Below are positions 32,701-39,865 of a stretch of DNA of 64,000 bases, piece by piece. Source of the stretch: a bacterium (GTDB taxonomy: Bacteria > Auribacterota > Tritonobacteria > UBA1439); contig JAQUPF010000008.1 of the NCBI GenBank assembly GCA_028716845.1, forward strand, positions 1 through 64,000. Reading direction: 5' to 3'. The position numbers and the translations under genes are program-made. Positions within the stretch are counted from its first letter, which is position 1. Each line of letters opens with the position of its first letter. The notes beneath the pieces are model-generated. The model did no database searches. It saw only the letters and a list, made by a program, of their open reading frames with translations, and had not been told where the DNA came from.

Positions 32701-32926
32701 GGTGCCCCTCGCGACGCTCGGGCCGAGCGACTACTTCGGCGAGATGGCCCTCTTCGACGACTCGCCCCGCTCCGCCTCCGCGGTCGCCGCAGGGGAGGTG
32801 GGGGTGCTCGCCATCGAGAAGCGCGAGTTCCGGGACATGCTCCGCGAGTACCCGGCCGTCTCCATCATGATGTGCGAGGAGTTCTGCCGCCGCCTCCGCC
32901 GCACCATCGAGAAGGTGAGCGTCTGA
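29774..32926 (+). CDS. MFS/nucleotide-transporter-like domain fused to HEAT repeats and cNMP-binding domain
   Basis: A 1050-residue protein. Residues 1 to about 410 form about ten to twelve membrane helices; LPLIGGGGVLGVIAGSVLSGRI and IIPPELRGRVSALVQGAVRRIGELGGSGLLWLL resemble ATP/ADP-translocase (NTT) and MFS-like proteins. Residues about 430-880 are alpha-helical HEAT repeats (DPHPAVRRRALEGLAALRRTE, DEDAAVRAAARALIEAHGE). Residues about 915-1040 are a cyclic-nucleotide-binding fold (GDGDEIVRQGERGSTMYIITAGRVRIV, GPSDYFGEMALFDDSPRSASA). Such fusions are known in a few phyla. A cNMP or similar ligand may gate transport. Confidence 0.8.
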   Translation: MSRPSLERILRVRRQEQPLLLLMVATIALFQFCQIVNENFSETVFLKRYGVRHLPGTFFFNSLAFLVIIGALNRVVDRTARARLISQLLLVFAGALLALRLLLLSGASLAYPVIYIAVKQMKYVFFIVFWTLASDVYPTRKARRLFPLIGGGGVLGVIAGSVLSGRIAALTGTDNLPLFGAAGMLSSCGLVALGRRQVGRLSPVRLSLPRREGTAAFWTFLRRELGRFRRSSLLGYLMVLALLPGIVQPLFEYIFNYLADRAYPSEESLLGFFGLFKGSFNAVILACQVFVAGGLFRRYGIVNLLFSYPIGYLFTFGGLALSFRLPAAVIGKGGLEAIDAALYKPGSQMLYNIIPPELRGRVSALVQGAVRRIGELGGSGLLWLLRLFVQPHALTLVGPCVAVAWLLVTRLLKRSYASILYRSLSEKHVDFGELEERDLRSLMTGEARAALAGRLATGDGATAVLAARLLAQSGARGWAGTVCAQLARHDPATQVELLRVVAGGPPDEAIPAALAAADRLRGTARAELAAIVRRAAPGRGVALFRAGLGSADPRLVAESLIGLRAAGERIDVEWALARLEAADAEEARAAVYFLGEAGDPSHLERLLLLAASPEADLRAECALALGALGLDVASERWRAFLEDPHPAVRRRALEGLAALRRTEAVAPAIAALRDEDAAVRAAARALIEAHGEAAVPIITAAIPAAGILQRAALMEILERGGMKEQTLLGLIDRQVADGYRALARMRAADGFPPGRAREALFLLLANRLNEVTDDIFRALGLLLKGSRVQFFLESYHDREEAVREQALEALENVLTPALARRLLPLLEDLPLELKLEAGARYYGVGGADLCAMLHEMLDSENDADALCGLMCIEEARRRGEPALARPLSERARRVPERSCQKGGQAVEELMERVLTLKGVPIFSLLQFKELLAIASIAQPERYGDGDEIVRQGERGSTMYIITAGRVRIVSRAGGDEVPLATLGPSDYFGEMALFDDSPRSASAVAAGEVGVLAIEKREFRDMLREYPAVSIMMCEEFCRRLRRTIEKVSV

Positions 32927-32943
32927 GGGCGGCGACGCGGCGG

Positions 32944-32972
32944 TTGAAACGCGGCGCGGGAGATGGCATATT
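32944..32972 (+). promoter_or_regulatory. Promoter of tRNA-Met
   Basis: TTGAAA (32944-32949) and CATATT (32967-32972) with 17-bp spacing, 12 bp before the tRNA. Confidence 0.6.
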
Positions 32973-32984
32973 GGGCGTGCGCGG

Positions 32985-33061
32985 GGCGGTGTAGCTCAGC
33001 CGGTCAGAGCAGCGGAATCATAATCCGCGTGTCGCTGGTTCGAATCCAGCCACCGCCACCA
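32985..33061 (+). tRNA. tRNA-Met(CAT), elongator type
   Basis: Acceptor arms GGCGGTG and CACCGCC pair fully; the D-arm is GCTC/GAGC; the anticodon stem GCGGA/TCCGC encloses loop ATCATAA with CAT at 33019-33021; the T-arm is GCTGG-TTCGAAT-CCAGC; CCA is encoded. AGCAGCGGAATCATAATCCG is typical of elongator tRNA-Met. A tRNA-Ile with lysidine-modified CAT cannot be fully excluded by eye. Confidence 0.93.
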
Positions 33062-33062
33062 G

Positions 33063-33099
33063 CACTACAGTTCAAGGTTGAAAGTCAAAAGTTCAAAGC
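33063..33099 (+). repeat. Short repeat fragment R3
   Basis: CACTACAGTTCAAGGTTGAA then AGTCAAAAGTTCAAAG, the TTGAAAGTC module of the dispersed repeat alone, lying between the tRNA and the aminotransferase gene. Confidence 0.6.
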
Positions 33100-33117
33100 G
33101 TAGGGAGAGGTCGCGCC

Positions 33118-34272
33118 ATGCCCGTCCGTGACGCCTTCCTCGTCTTCGGCAGCCCCCTCATCGAGGAGCCCGAGATCCGCGAGGTCGTCGACTGTCTCCG
33201 CTCCGGCTGGATCTCCACCGGCCCCCGGGTCGGCCGGTTCGAGGAGCTGTTCCGGGAGTACGCGGGGGCGCGGCACGCCCGGGCCCTCGGCTCCTGCAGC
33301 GCCGCCCTCCACCTCTCGATGCTCGTCTCGGGCGTCCGGGAGGGGGACGAGGTCATCACCACGCCGATGACCTTCGCCTCCACGGCGAACGTCATCACGC
33401 ACACCGGCGCCGTTCCCGTCTTCGCCGACGTCGACCGCGAGACGATGACCATCGACCCGGAGGAGGTGCGGCGCCGGCTCTCGCCGAAGACCCGCGCGAT
33501 CATCCCCGTCCACTTCGCCGGCCGCCCCTGCGACATGGACCCGCTCATGGCGATCGCCCGGGAGCGGGACCTCGTCGTCATCGAGGACGCCGCGCACGCG
33601 ATCGAGGCGGTCTACCGGGGCCGGAAGGTCGGCTCGATCGGCGACCTCACCTGCTTCTCCTTCTACGTGACGAAGAACATCATCACCGGCGAGGGGGGGA
33701 TGGTGACGACGGACCGCGACGACTGGGCGGAGCGGATCGAGATGTACGGCCTCCACGGCCTGAGCCGCGGGGCATGGCGCCGCTACTCGGACGAGGGGTT
33801 CCGGCACTACGAGGTCGTCTACCCCGGTTACAAGTACAACATGATGGACATCCAGGCGGCGATCGGCATCCACCAGCTCCCCCGGATCGGCCGCTACCTC
33901 GGCCGGCGCGAGGAGATCTGGCGACGCTACGACGAGGCGTTCCGGGACCTCCCGCTCGCCACGCCGCCGCCCCCCGCCCCGGACACGGTCCACGCCCGGC
34001 ACCTCTACACGGTCCTCCTCGACATCGACCGGATCGGCCGCAGCCGCGACGAGATCCAGCAGGCGCTCCACCGGGAGAACATCGGCACGGGGATCCACTT
34101 CATCGCCGTCCACCTGCACCGTTACTACCGCGAGCGGTACGGCTTGCGGCGGGGGGATTTCCCGAACGCGGAGTTCATCTCCGACCGGACCATCTCGCTG
34201 CCGCTCTCCGCGAAGCTCACGGACCGGGACGTGGAGGACGTCATCGCGGCGATGCGAAAGGTCCTCGCCTGA
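33118..34272 (+). CDS. DegT/DnrJ/EryC1/StrS-family sugar aminotransferase
   Basis: A 384-residue PLP enzyme of the nucleotide-sugar aminotransferase family: GSCSAALHLSMLVSGV, TTPMTFASTANVI, VIEDAAHAIEAVYRGRKVG and the PLP-lysine region CFSFYVTKNIITGEGGM, then GLHGLSRGAWRRY and YKYNMMDIQAAIG. It transfers an amino group to a keto sugar bound to a nucleotide, for surface glycans. The near-by WecD-like N-acetyltransferase (opposite strand, 380 bp away) fits the same amino-sugar pathway. AGGGAGAGG precedes ATG 33118. Confidence 0.88.
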   Translation: MPVRDAFLVFGSPLIEEPEIREVVDCLRSGWISTGPRVGRFEELFREYAGARHARALGSCSAALHLSMLVSGVREGDEVITTPMTFASTANVITHTGAVPVFADVDRETMTIDPEEVRRRLSPKTRAIIPVHFAGRPCDMDPLMAIARERDLVVIEDAAHAIEAVYRGRKVGSIGDLTCFSFYVTKNIITGEGGMVTTDRDDWAERIEMYGLHGLSRGAWRRYSDEGFRHYEVVYPGYKYNMMDIQAAIGIHQLPRIGRYLGRREEIWRRYDEAFRDLPLATPPPPAPDTVHARHLYTVLLDIDRIGRSRDEIQQALHRENIGTGIHFIAVHLHRYYRERYGLRRGDFPNAEFISDRTISLPLSAKLTDRDVEDVIAAMRKVLA

Positions 34273-34277
34273 CCCGT

Positions 34278-34590
34278 CGCGGATCAGAGGAATACATCCA
34301 CCGCGGCTCAACGAACCAATCACCACGGTTCAAAGAACCAATCCACCACGGATGTTCACTGATCAGTACGGATCAAACCACAGTTGAAAGTCGAAAGTTC
34401 AAAGTTCAAAGCGGGAAGCAGTGATTGTTCGCCGCGGCAGGAACCCCGTAGCTGCCGCAATCCAATCTGTGGAGATCCGTACTGATCCGTTCCAACCCGT
34501 GGCTGTTGGTTCATTGCCCCGCTGCGGGTGGCGCGATGGACGAAGGACGACCGACGCGCTGCCATGCAATCCGTGGCCGGGAGTGCATCA
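34278..34590 (+). repeat. Dispersed intergenic repeat, copy R4
   Basis: Same module order and orientation as R1: GGATGTTCACTGATCAGTAC, CAGTTGAAAGTCGAAAGTTC, the GATCCGT-rich part, and GTGGCGCGATGGACGAAGGA near the end. It differs from R1 in the middle (GCGGGAAGCAGTGATTGTTC in place of AGGATGGTGTTTCTGCCGCG). Nothing coding is seen here. Confidence 0.8.
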
Positions 34591-34621
34591 AGCGCCGGGA
34601 GGCGGGCGGCCAGAAAGGTAG

Positions 34622-34642
34622 AATAGTAAAGGGTTGACCCCG
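34622..34642 (+). repeat. Boundary motif copy d (GGGTTGACCCC)
   Basis: AATAGTAAAGGGTTGACCCC lies 7 bp beyond the stop codon of the reverse-strand GNAT gene. It is the same motif that abuts start codons at 11704, 12531 and 23478. Confidence 0.5.
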
Positions 34643-34648
34643 GGGGAG

Positions 34649-35620
34649 TTAATCGAGCCAGGCGTGGAAGGTGTGCCGGGCGCGGGCGTACTCGAAGTTC
34701 AGCTTCTGGTAGACGCGGACGATGTTGACGTTGCCAAGCTGGGTCTCGAAGTCCTGCATGTCGTAGCGGCGCATCCCCTCCCGCATCGCCTCCTCGAGGA
34801 TGGCGACGTAGGCCCCGAACCCCTCCGGCAGGCAGCCGCCGAGGCCGCCGCCGACGACCTTCACGCCCGTCGCATCGAGGATGTCGCGCTTCAGCCGGTA
34901 GCCGAGGAAGCCGACCACCTTCCCCTTCCGCTCCGCGACGATGATCCGCTCGGCGATCCCGGCGTCGAGAATCCGCTCCGCCCAGAGCCGGTAGAGGCGG
35001 TCGCAGCGCTCCCGCGGGAGGCGGGGGTCGGCGTGGTAGCGGCCGATGAAGCCCCGGTACGCCTCCTCCGCGACGCGGAGGACGCCGTCATGGTCCTCCG
35101 GCCGGTAGAGCCGCGTCTTGAACAGATACTTGCCGTGGCCGAGCTCCTGCCGGCGGGGGATGAAGATGTAGGTGACGATCGTGTCCGTGAGGAAGAAGCC
35201 GGCCGCCTCGAGGCAGTGGATGAGGGGGAAGTCGTCCGCGTCGGCCCGCACGTTCAGGTGGGCGTACCCATCGGCGCGGCACCGGTCGAGGAGGGCGTCC
35301 CGGAGCGCCGCGAGGTCCTCCCGGGACGCCCCCTCCCCGTGGACGAAGAGCGGCACGTGGCCCATCCGGACGCCGAAGATCGAGGAGTCCCACGAAAGCG
35401 GCCGCGCCGCCGCGAGCGCCCGCACCGCGCCGTCCCGCTCGGCGACGAGGACCTTCCCGTCCGCGCGGCAGGCGGCGAGCTTGTGGAGGAGGTACGCGGC
35501 CTGCCTCTCGCGGCTGAAGAGGCGGTAGCGGCGCAGGTCGTTGTATCGGTACGACTCGATGAGCGCCCGGGCGCCGGCCTCGTCCCCCGGGCCGCACTCC
35601 CGCACCGCGCAGCCGCCCAT
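34649..35620 (-). CDS. WecD/RffC-like GNAT N-acetyltransferase
   Basis: A 323-residue protein with two GNAT-like halves. The first has ARPLSWDSSIFGVRMGHVPLF, recalling the start of dTDP-fucosamine acetyltransferase WecD; the second holds the acetyl-CoA-binding part (RIIVAERKGKVVGFLGYRL) and ends QLGNVNIVRVYQKLNFEYARARHTFHAWL, the terminal motif of the WecD group. It would N-acetylate an amino sugar. It starts 1 bp after the glycosyltransferase stop, so the two form an operon. Confidence 0.8.
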   Translation of the reverse strand: MGGCAVRECGPGDEAGARALIESYRYNDLRRYRLFSRERQAAYLLHKLAACRADGKVLVAERDGAVRALAAARPLSWDSSIFGVRMGHVPLFVHGEGASREDLAALRDALLDRCRADGYAHLNVRADADDFPLIHCLEAAGFFLTDTIVTYIFIPRRQELGHGKYLFKTRLYRPEDHDGVLRVAEEAYRGFIGRYHADPRLPRERCDRLYRLWAERILDAGIAERIIVAERKGKVVGFLGYRLKRDILDATGVKVVGGGLGGCLPEGFGAYVAILEEAMREGMRRYDMQDFETQLGNVNIVRVYQKLNFEYARARHTFHAWLD

Positions 35621-35621
35621 C

Positions 35622-36569
35622 TCAATCCCCCCGCGCGGTGTGGACCGCGCGCACGGTGTAGAAGGGGAGCTCGTTCTGCCGGCGGTAGATGCGGATGATG
35701 AACTCGCCGAGGAAGCCGAGGATCATGAGCTGGAGGCCGACGACGACGGCGAGGAAGACGAGCGCCTGGGCCCGCACCCCGGGGGGCGCGCCGAGGCCGA
35801 AGCGGAGGACGAGGTAGAGGATGCCGCCGAGGACGCCGAGGGCGAAGAGGGCAGTGCCGGCGAGGCTGACCTTCTGGAACGGGCGGCGGCTGAAGTTGGT
35901 GACGAAGTCGAGCGCGAGCTCGAAGAGGTCCTGGACGCCGTAGCCGGAGCGGCCGCCGATGCGCGGCCGGTGGGCGACCTCGATCTCGGCGACCGAGCGG
36001 GCGAGTCGAACCCCGAGCGGCTTGAGGAACCGCCGCATCTCGCCGTACCGGAGGATCTGCTTGGCGAGCGGCGTCCGGATGGCGACGGCCGGGCAGCCCC
36101 AGTCGCGGAGCCGCGTCCCCGTCATTCGTCCCGCGATGGCGTTGAAGAGGCGCGACGGGAGCACGCGGCCGAGGAGCGGGTCGCGCCTGCCGACCCGCAC
36201 CCCGCCGACGAGGTCGTGCCCCTCCCCTATCCTCTCCAGGAGCCGGGGGATCTGGTCGGGGGGGACCTGGAGGTCCGAGTCGAGCGTGACGATGACGTCA
36301 CCCGATGCGGCCTCGAAACCCGCGCAGAGGGCGGCGTGCTGGCCGTAGTTCGCGTCGAGCTCGACGACCTTCACCCGGGGGTCGTGCCCGCAGAGGGCGA
36401 GGAGCCGCCGGAGCGTCCCGTCGGTCGAGCCGTCGTCCACGAAGACGATCTCGTAGTCCGCGAACCACTCCCCCTGGAGGCGCGCGAGGACGCCGCCGAC
36501 CTCCCGCAGGCAGGCCTCGACGATCCCCTCGTTGTCGTGGAGCGGAATGACGACGGAGACGGTGTGCAT
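35622..36569 (-). CDS. GtrB/DPM1-like polyprenyl-phosphate glycosyltransferase
   Basis: A 315-residue GT2 enzyme: VSVVIPLHDNEGIVEACL, IVFVDDGSTDGTLRRLLAL, VIVTLDSDLQVPPDQIPRLL (the DxD-type metal motif) and R..N.......MTG..L.DWGC, as in GtrB/ArnC/YkcC. Two C-terminal membrane helices (LAGTALFALGVLGGILYLVL, LVFLAVVVGLQLMILGFLGEFII) fit transfer of a sugar onto polyprenyl phosphate. ATG 36569 with GGGGTGA upstream is chosen; the longer frame would translate repeat R5. Confidence 0.85.
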   Translation of the reverse strand: MHTVSVVIPLHDNEGIVEACLREVGGVLARLQGEWFADYEIVFVDDGSTDGTLRRLLALCGHDPRVKVVELDANYGQHAALCAGFEAASGDVIVTLDSDLQVPPDQIPRLLERIGEGHDLVGGVRVGRRDPLLGRVLPSRLFNAIAGRMTGTRLRDWGCPAVAIRTPLAKQILRYGEMRRFLKPLGVRLARSVAEIEVAHRPRIGGRSGYGVQDLFELALDFVTNFSRRPFQKVSLAGTALFALGVLGGILYLVLRFGLGAPPGVRAQALVFLAVVVGLQLMILGFLGEFIIRIYRRQNELPFYTVRAVHTARGD

Positions 36570-36590
36570 GGCGTTCACCCCGGTCGCCCC

Positions 36591-36596
36591 ATTATA
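36591..36596 (-). promoter_or_regulatory. -10 box of the gtrB-like/GNAT operon
   Basis: On the reverse strand a perfect TATAAT lies 21 bp before ATG 36569; the -35 (ATGCAT at 17 bp) is poor. The leader would be about 15 bases and holds the GGGGTGA ribosome site. Confidence 0.4.
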
Positions 36597-36617
36597 CACC
36601 CCGCCCGCCGTTGATGC

Positions 36618-36880
36618 ATCATGTACTCCGGGCCGCGGGCGGAACAATGAACCACGAGCCGCGGATCTCCACGGATCATGCCGGATCGCCACGGATTGGA
36701 TCGCAGCAGATTCAGGGTGCCTGCCGCGGCAGAAACACCATCCTCTTTGGACTTTGAACTTTCGACTTTCAACTGTGGTTTGATCCGTACTGATCAGTGA
36801 ACATCCGTGGTGGATTTGTTCTTTGAGCCGTGGTGAAACTGTTCTTTGAACCGCGGCGGGAACCCCGGCCGGCTGCGGCC
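36618..36880 (-). repeat. Dispersed intergenic repeat, copy R5
   Basis: Reverse-oriented copy. On the minus strand it reads CGGATGTTCACTGATCAGTA, AACCACAGTTGAAAGTCGAA, AGGATGGTGTTTCTGCCGCG, CAGGCACCCTGAATCTGCTG and the GATCCGTGGAGATCCGCGGC end. The central part is identical by eye to R1, so the family has spread or been homogenised recently. Confidence 0.8.
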
Positions 36881-36901
36881 GAGGCAGGGGGGCGAAAACT
36901 T

Positions 36902-36923
36902 TAATACGAAAGGGTTGACCCCG
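36902..36923 (+). repeat. Boundary motif copy e (GGGTTGACCCC)
   Basis: TAATACGAAAGGGTTGACCC followed by CG ends 5 bp before the stop codon of the reverse-strand sulfatase-like gene. Almost the same as copy d. Confidence 0.5.
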
Positions 36924-36927
36924 GCGC

Positions 36928-38382
36928 TCACTGGAGGTAGCCGAGGGCACGGAGCTGGTCCTTTATCTCCTGGTCGAGGTGCGCCTTCTCGGGAGAGAGG
37001 GCGACGCCGAGCGCCTCCCGCGCCCTCCGGTTGTCCGCGCGCCAGCCGTCAAGGATCGCGTCCAGACGCGCGTGCACGGCGGTGTCCCTCCCCACCATGT
37101 TCGTCCTCTCCAATGGATCGTCGACGAGGCGGTACAGCTCCGGCCCGCGCGGCTCGGGGGCGTCCTCGCCCGACCGGATGAGCTTCCACCCGTCGTCGCG
37201 CACGGCCTCGGAGACCACGGCATCCGCGAAGGCCGGCGCCGGGGGGAGGGAGCCGCCCCTGAGGGCGTCCAGGAAACTCCGCCCCTGGAAATGCGGCGGT
37301 CGGGGAACCCCCAGCATCTCGAGGACCGTGGGGAGTATGTCGATGCTCATGACCTGCCGCGGGACCCGCACGCCCTTCCCCACGAGCGGCGGGTAGACGA
37401 TGATGAGGGGCACGCGCAGGATTTCGTCGTAGAGGACCGGGGGATGCCCGAGCTCGCCGTGCTCGAGGAAACACTCGCCGTGGTCCGAGGTCACGATGAG
37501 GATGGTGTGGTCATGCATGCCCAGCTTGCCCACCTCCTCCCACATCCGCTCCAGCCTCCCGTCGAAGAAACGGATGCCGCCGTCATAGGCGTCGACGAGG
37601 TAGCGGAGGGACTCCCGGAAGGAGGGCATCCTCGGCCAGCGGTCCTTGAAGAAGGTCTCCATCTCCGCCTTGAGCGGCACCAGCTTGTCGCGGGTGACCA
37701 TCTGGTGGAATTCCCTCGTGGTGCACCAGGCGAGGACCGCCTTCTCGAACTCCTCGTCGCTCAGGTCGAACCGCCGGCTGTTGATGCGGCGGGCGATGTC
37801 GGCGAGGGCCGGATCGGCCATGATGTCGACGGGCTGGGGATGGTGGAGGTAGGGGAAGTGGACGTCGTAGGTGTGGTAGAAGAGGAAGAACGGGCGCCGC
37901 CGCTTCTTCAGAACCCAGCGGAGGGTGCGCCGGTCCTTGTCGCCGCCCCTCCGCGAATCGAATACGTCGAAGCCCTGGCCGAACCCGAATTGCGCCGAGA
38001 TGAGTCCCCCGTCCACGAAGGCGGCCGTGTCATACCCGGCGTCCCTGAGGATCTCCGCCATGGTGAGAAACGCCTCCCCCATCTTGTCCGTATCGCCCCT
38101 CACCCGGTGCGTGGTGGCGTGGAGAGAGGTCAGCATGGAGACGTGGGAGGGGAGGGTCCAGTGCGACTGCACGATCGCGTCCTCGAAGAGGGTCCCCTCG
38201 CGCGCGAGGCGGTCCAGGAACGGCGACGTCTCCTTCCCGTATCCGTAGCAGCCGAGGCGGTCGGCCCGGAGGGTGTCGATGGATACGAGCACGACGTTCG
38301 GACGGCGGCCGCCCCGCGCGAGGACCGCCCAGAGGAGGACGGCGGCCGCGAGGCACGCCGCAAGGAGGATCGTCTTCTTCAT
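36928..38382 (-). CDS. Sulfatase-fold protein with Thr at the nucleophile position (paralogue 1)
   Basis: A 484-residue alkaline-phosphatase-superfamily protein with an N-terminal membrane anchor (residues 4-22). VLVSIDTLRADRLG supplies two metal-binding Asp, ILIVTSDHGECFLEHG the DHG ligands. The sulfatase motif C/S-x-P-S-R is replaced by TLPSH (Thr76), so a formylglycine cannot be made and a Thr-nucleophile phosphodiesterase or phosphotransferase is more likely. A very similar protein lies at 41836. The putative promoter gives a leader of about 9 bases without a ribosome-binding site. Confidence 0.8.
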   Translation of the reverse strand: MKKTILLAACLAAAVLLWAVLARGGRRPNVVLVSIDTLRADRLGCYGYGKETSPFLDRLAREGTLFEDAIVQSHWTLPSHVSMLTSLHATTHRVRGDTDKMGEAFLTMAEILRDAGYDTAAFVDGGLISAQFGFGQGFDVFDSRRGGDKDRRTLRWVLKKRRRPFFLFYHTYDVHFPYLHHPQPVDIMADPALADIARRINSRRFDLSDEEFEKAVLAWCTTREFHQMVTRDKLVPLKAEMETFFKDRWPRMPSFRESLRYLVDAYDGGIRFFDGRLERMWEEVGKLGMHDHTILIVTSDHGECFLEHGELGHPPVLYDEILRVPLIIVYPPLVGKGVRVPRQVMSIDILPTVLEMLGVPRPPHFQGRSFLDALRGGSLPPAPAFADAVVSEAVRDDGWKLIRSGEDAPEPRGPELYRLVDDPLERTNMVGRDTAVHARLDAILDGWRADNRRAREALGVALSPEKAHLDQEIKDQLRALGYLQ

Positions 38383-38398
38383 GGCGCGTACCGTGTGC

Positions 38399-38428
38399 AG
38401 TGTACATGAATCCGGCGCGCCGACGAAA
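38399..38428 (-). promoter_or_regulatory. Putative promoter of sulfatase-fold paralogue 1
   Basis: Reverse strand TTTCGT (38428-38423) and TACACT (38404-38399), 18-bp spacing; the spacing and surrounding GGATTCATG are kept in the paralogue. Confidence 0.35.
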
Positions 38429-38461
38429 CGGTATTATTCGCCTCCCGGCGCATGATGCGCA

Positions 38462-38840
38462 CCCGACCGCGGATCATATCGCAGCGCGTCGGTCGTCGTT
38501 CGTCCTTCGTCCATCGCGCCACCCGCGGCGGGACAATGAACCACGAGCCGCGGATCTCCACGGATCATTGACGGATCTTCACGGGTTGCATTGCAGCAGA
38601 TACAGGGTTTTTGCCGCGGATTGCGCGGATTATCGCGGATTCAACCGCAGCTTTGAACTGTGGTCCGATCCGCGTTGATCCGCGGTTCACCGTTTGGATC
38701 CGCGTTCATCCGCGGCTGAGTCTCTGTGACTTTCCGCTTTGGACTTTGAACTTTCGACTTTCAACTGTGGTTTGCTCCGTGATGATCAGTGATTATCCGC
38801 GGTGGATTGGTTCTTTGAGACGCGGTGGATTGGTTCCGTG
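38462..38840 (-). repeat. Dispersed intergenic repeat, copy R6 (longest)
   Basis: Reverse-oriented, with the block found at the end of R1 and R4 (TCCTTCGTCCATCGCGCCAC, GACAATGAACCACGAGCCGC), a run of GCGGATT/GATCCGCG words, then TTTGGACTTTGAACTTTCGA and the terminal GATCAGTGATTATCCGCGGT. No gene is evident in the 475-bp gap. Confidence 0.8.
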
Positions 38841-38857
38841 CGGCGGGTCGTACGTCT

Positions 38858-39865
38858 TCAGCGGATGCCGGCGGCGCGGCAGCGGCGGCGGTGGAGCGCC
38901 ACCTCGGCCGCGCCCGCCTCGAAGAGCGCCGCGAGCCGCCGCAGGTCGGGGCGCGCCCCGGCCTGGATGCGCCGCCGCTCGGCGAGCGCGTGCGGCAGGT
39001 GGCCGAGCGCCCCGGCGAGGCCCCGGATGAGGGGGGCCGCCTGCCGCCCCTTCAGGATCTGGTAGCCGGCCTGGAGGAGGAGGTCGAAGAGGAGGGCGGG
39101 CAGCGCCCGGGGCAGGAACGCCGCCGGCATGTTCTTGACGAAGGTCGTGACGCCGTTCCGGGCGCTCAGGCGAACCGCGGCATCGCTCCGCCGCCGTCCC
39201 GAGGTCGCGCCGCCGATGTGGTGGCAGACCGCCCGCGGCGCGTAGAGGCAGCGCCGGTCGCGGAGCTGCGCCCTGAAGTCGAGGTCCACGTCCTCCTTGT
39301 AGGAGACAAATCGCTCGTCGAAGAGGCCGATCTCGTCGAAGAGGCGGCGCCGGTAGAGCGCCGCGCCCGCGCAGGCGCCGAAGACCTCCTCCTCTCGGTC
39401 GTACGGCGGGCCGTCCGGCGCGAGGAAGCCGCGGGGCACCGACCGGCCGTTCAGGGCGAAGCAGTCGCCCGCGCTGTCGATGACCGAGCGGTCGCGAAAA
39501 TCGAGCATCCTCGAGGCGCAGAAGGCGACGTCGGGCCGCCGTTCGAGGACCGCGACGAGCTCGGCGAGCCAGTCGGGGCGGACCTCGGTGTCGTTGTTGA
39601 GGAGCGCGACGAACTCCCCCGCCGTCGCGCGGATCCCCGCGTTCACCGCCGCCGCGAACCCCTCGTTCCGCGGGAGGGGGAGGACCGAGACCGCCGCGGC
39701 GCGCTCCCGGAGGATGCGGAGCGAGCCGTCGGTCGAGCCGTTGTCGACGACGAGGACCGAGAAGCCGCCCGCGGTCTGCCGCGAGAGGGCGTCGAGGCAG
39801 CCGCGGAGCCACCGCTCCCCGTTGTAGTTCGGGATGATGACCGTGATGGGGGCCCGGCCGCTCAT
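38858..39865 (-). CDS. GT2 glycosyltransferase, rhamnosyltransferase-like
   Basis: A 335-residue GT-A enzyme: ITVIIPNYNGERWLRGCLDAL, VLVVDNGSTDGSLRIL, GFAAAVNAGIRATAGEFVALLNNDTEV (the DxD motif as NDT) and FGACAGAALYRRRLFDEIGLFDERFVSYKEDVDLDFRAQL, the acceptor-side ED motif. This matches the WbbL/rhamnosyltransferase branch. There is no membrane domain of its own, though the C-terminal part is amphipathic. It overlaps the DUF2723 stop by 4 bp, so both belong to one operon with the sulfatase-fold gene. Confidence 0.88.
   Translation of the reverse strand: MSGRAPITVIIPNYNGERWLRGCLDALSRQTAGGFSVLVVDNGSTDGSLRILRERAAAVSVLPLPRNEGFAAAVNAGIRATAGEFVALLNNDTEVRPDWLAELVAVLERRPDVAFCASRMLDFRDRSVIDSAGDCFALNGRSVPRGFLAPDGPPYDREEEVFGACAGAALYRRRLFDEIGLFDERFVSYKEDVDLDFRAQLRDRRCLYAPRAVCHHIGGATSGRRRSDAAVRLSARNGVTTFVKNMPAAFLPRALPALLFDLLLQAGYQILKGRQAAPLIRGLAGALGHLPHALAERRRIQAGARPDLRRLAALFEAGAAEVALHRRRCRAAGIR

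Noticed and set aside
32985-33061. tRNA-Ile2 with modified CAT anticodon
   Set aside because: The anticodon arm and variable loop match elongator tRNA-Met; identity elements for lysidine synthase are not apparent, though a covariance model would be decisive.
35622-36950. Longer start for the GtrB-like glycosyltransferase
   Set aside because: The extra N-terminal 127 codons translate the dispersed repeat R5; the GT2 domain begins right at ATG 36569, with a ribosome site and -10 box upstream.
38462-38840. Possible CRISPR array in the GATCCG-rich repeat
   Set aside because: Words recur without constant repeat length or unique spacers, and no cas genes are present.
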